NCBI RefSeq assembly: GCF_000718005.1
Contig: NZ_JODV01000030.1
Reading direction: 5' to 3' (one strand)
Source of the DNA: Actinoalloteichus_B caeruleus
GTDB taxonomy: Bacteria > Actinomycetota > Actinomycetes > Mycobacteriales > Pseudonocardiaceae
DNA length: 25,386 nt
In this document: positions 25,140 to 25,386 of the stretch, piece after piece
Numbering within the stretch: the first letter of the stretch is position 1
How the letters are laid out: each line of letters opens with the position of its first letter
Notes under the pieces: generated by a model
What the model saw: only the letters and a program-made list of their open reading frames with translations
What the model was told of the DNA's origin: nothing
Databases searched by the model: none
Program-made: the position numbers and the translations under genes

Positions 25140-25386
25140 TCACCAGGTGACGGGGAACCTGGCGAGCCCGTAGACGGCGTTGAACGACCGGAACTCCGCC
25201 CCGCCCGGGACCTCCCGCAGGGTGGGGAACCGCCGCAGCAGCGCGGGGAACGCGACCCGCATCCCGGCGAGCTCGGTGTCCTCGGTCACCGCCTTGAGGG
25301 TTCCGGTGTGGACGATGCTCAACCACCGCAGCAGCTCCTCGACCGCCGCGTCCACCGCCCCCGGATCGTCCCGCATGATCGCCAAC
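25140..25386 (-). pseudogene. cytochrome P450 3' fragment with internal deletion, cut by window edge
   Basis: The frame is open to the right edge, so the gene's 5' part lies outside. The segment AIMRDDPGAVDAAVEELLRW, then LSIVHTGTLKAVTEDTELAGMRV, matches the K-helix region of CYP105-like P450s (the ExxR is Glu-Leu-Leu-Arg). The final segment FPALLRRFPTLREVP, then FRSFNAVYGLARFPVTW, matches their C-terminus. The part expected between them, about 80 residues with the ANRDP, meander and heme-loop FGxGxHxCxG, is absent. The join lies near 25250-25257 and keeps frame. With no heme-ligand Cys the product cannot be a working P450. A true in-frame deletion is more likely than an assembly error, but the latter is possible. 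Confidence 0.75.

Overview
The window is high-GC actinomycete DNA. GC is strong at third codon positions, many starts are GTG or TTG, and neighbouring genes are often coupled through 4-bp ATGA/GTGA overlaps. Terminators are long GC hairpins without U-tracts. Nothing seen fixes the genus. I found no rRNA, tRNA, integrase, transposase or cas gene.

Region 1 (1-3800): a divergent pair of citrate-synthase-family genes, one of them fused to a MerR-like DNA-binding domain. They share a 90-bp intergenic region with two tandem 12-bp palindromes. A small secreted four-cysteine protein follows.

Region 2 (3800-7200): a 9-repeat CRISPR array with no cas genes in the window, and a stand-alone OmpR-type winged-helix regulator. 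Then comes a sparsely coding stretch with two very short minus-strand genes, 64 and 37 codons. Both have good ribosome binding sites, and the 37-codon one looks like an acidic-leader, Cys-rich-core RiPP precursor.

Region 3 (7200-16800): a plant cell-wall sugar locus. It holds a LacI-family repressor, a GH1 beta-glucosidase and a YicI-like GH31 alpha-xylosidase. After these come a secreted serine DD-peptidase/beta-lactamase-fold enzyme and a secreted PL11 rhamnogalacturonan lyase carrying a CBM13 lectin domain. The GH1/GH31 pair fits sequential trimming of xyloglucan oligosaccharides inside the cell; the lyase acts on pectin outside it. No transporter is present.

Region 4 (16970-20600): a visibly AT-richer patch that looks like the worn remains of an integrative conjugative element (AICE) of the pSAM2 type. 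A three-gene overlapping operon, whose first product resembles the Pra replication/excision activator, diverges from an XRE regulator with a long helical C-terminal region. Next are a frameshifted Nudix gene and a truncated second XRE gene joined tail to tail.

Region 5 (20830-25386): an oxidative cassette. A TetR gene, probably leaderless, overlaps a FAD monooxygenase gene and diverges from an intact cytochrome P450. A second TetR gene follows. At the right edge is the 3' end of another P450 that has lost its heme-binding segment.

Main points for follow-up: the orphan CRISPR array with its leader dyad, the two small peptides, the citrate-synthase pair (one copy has Glu where the catalytic Asp is expected), the AICE remnant, and the internally deleted P450.
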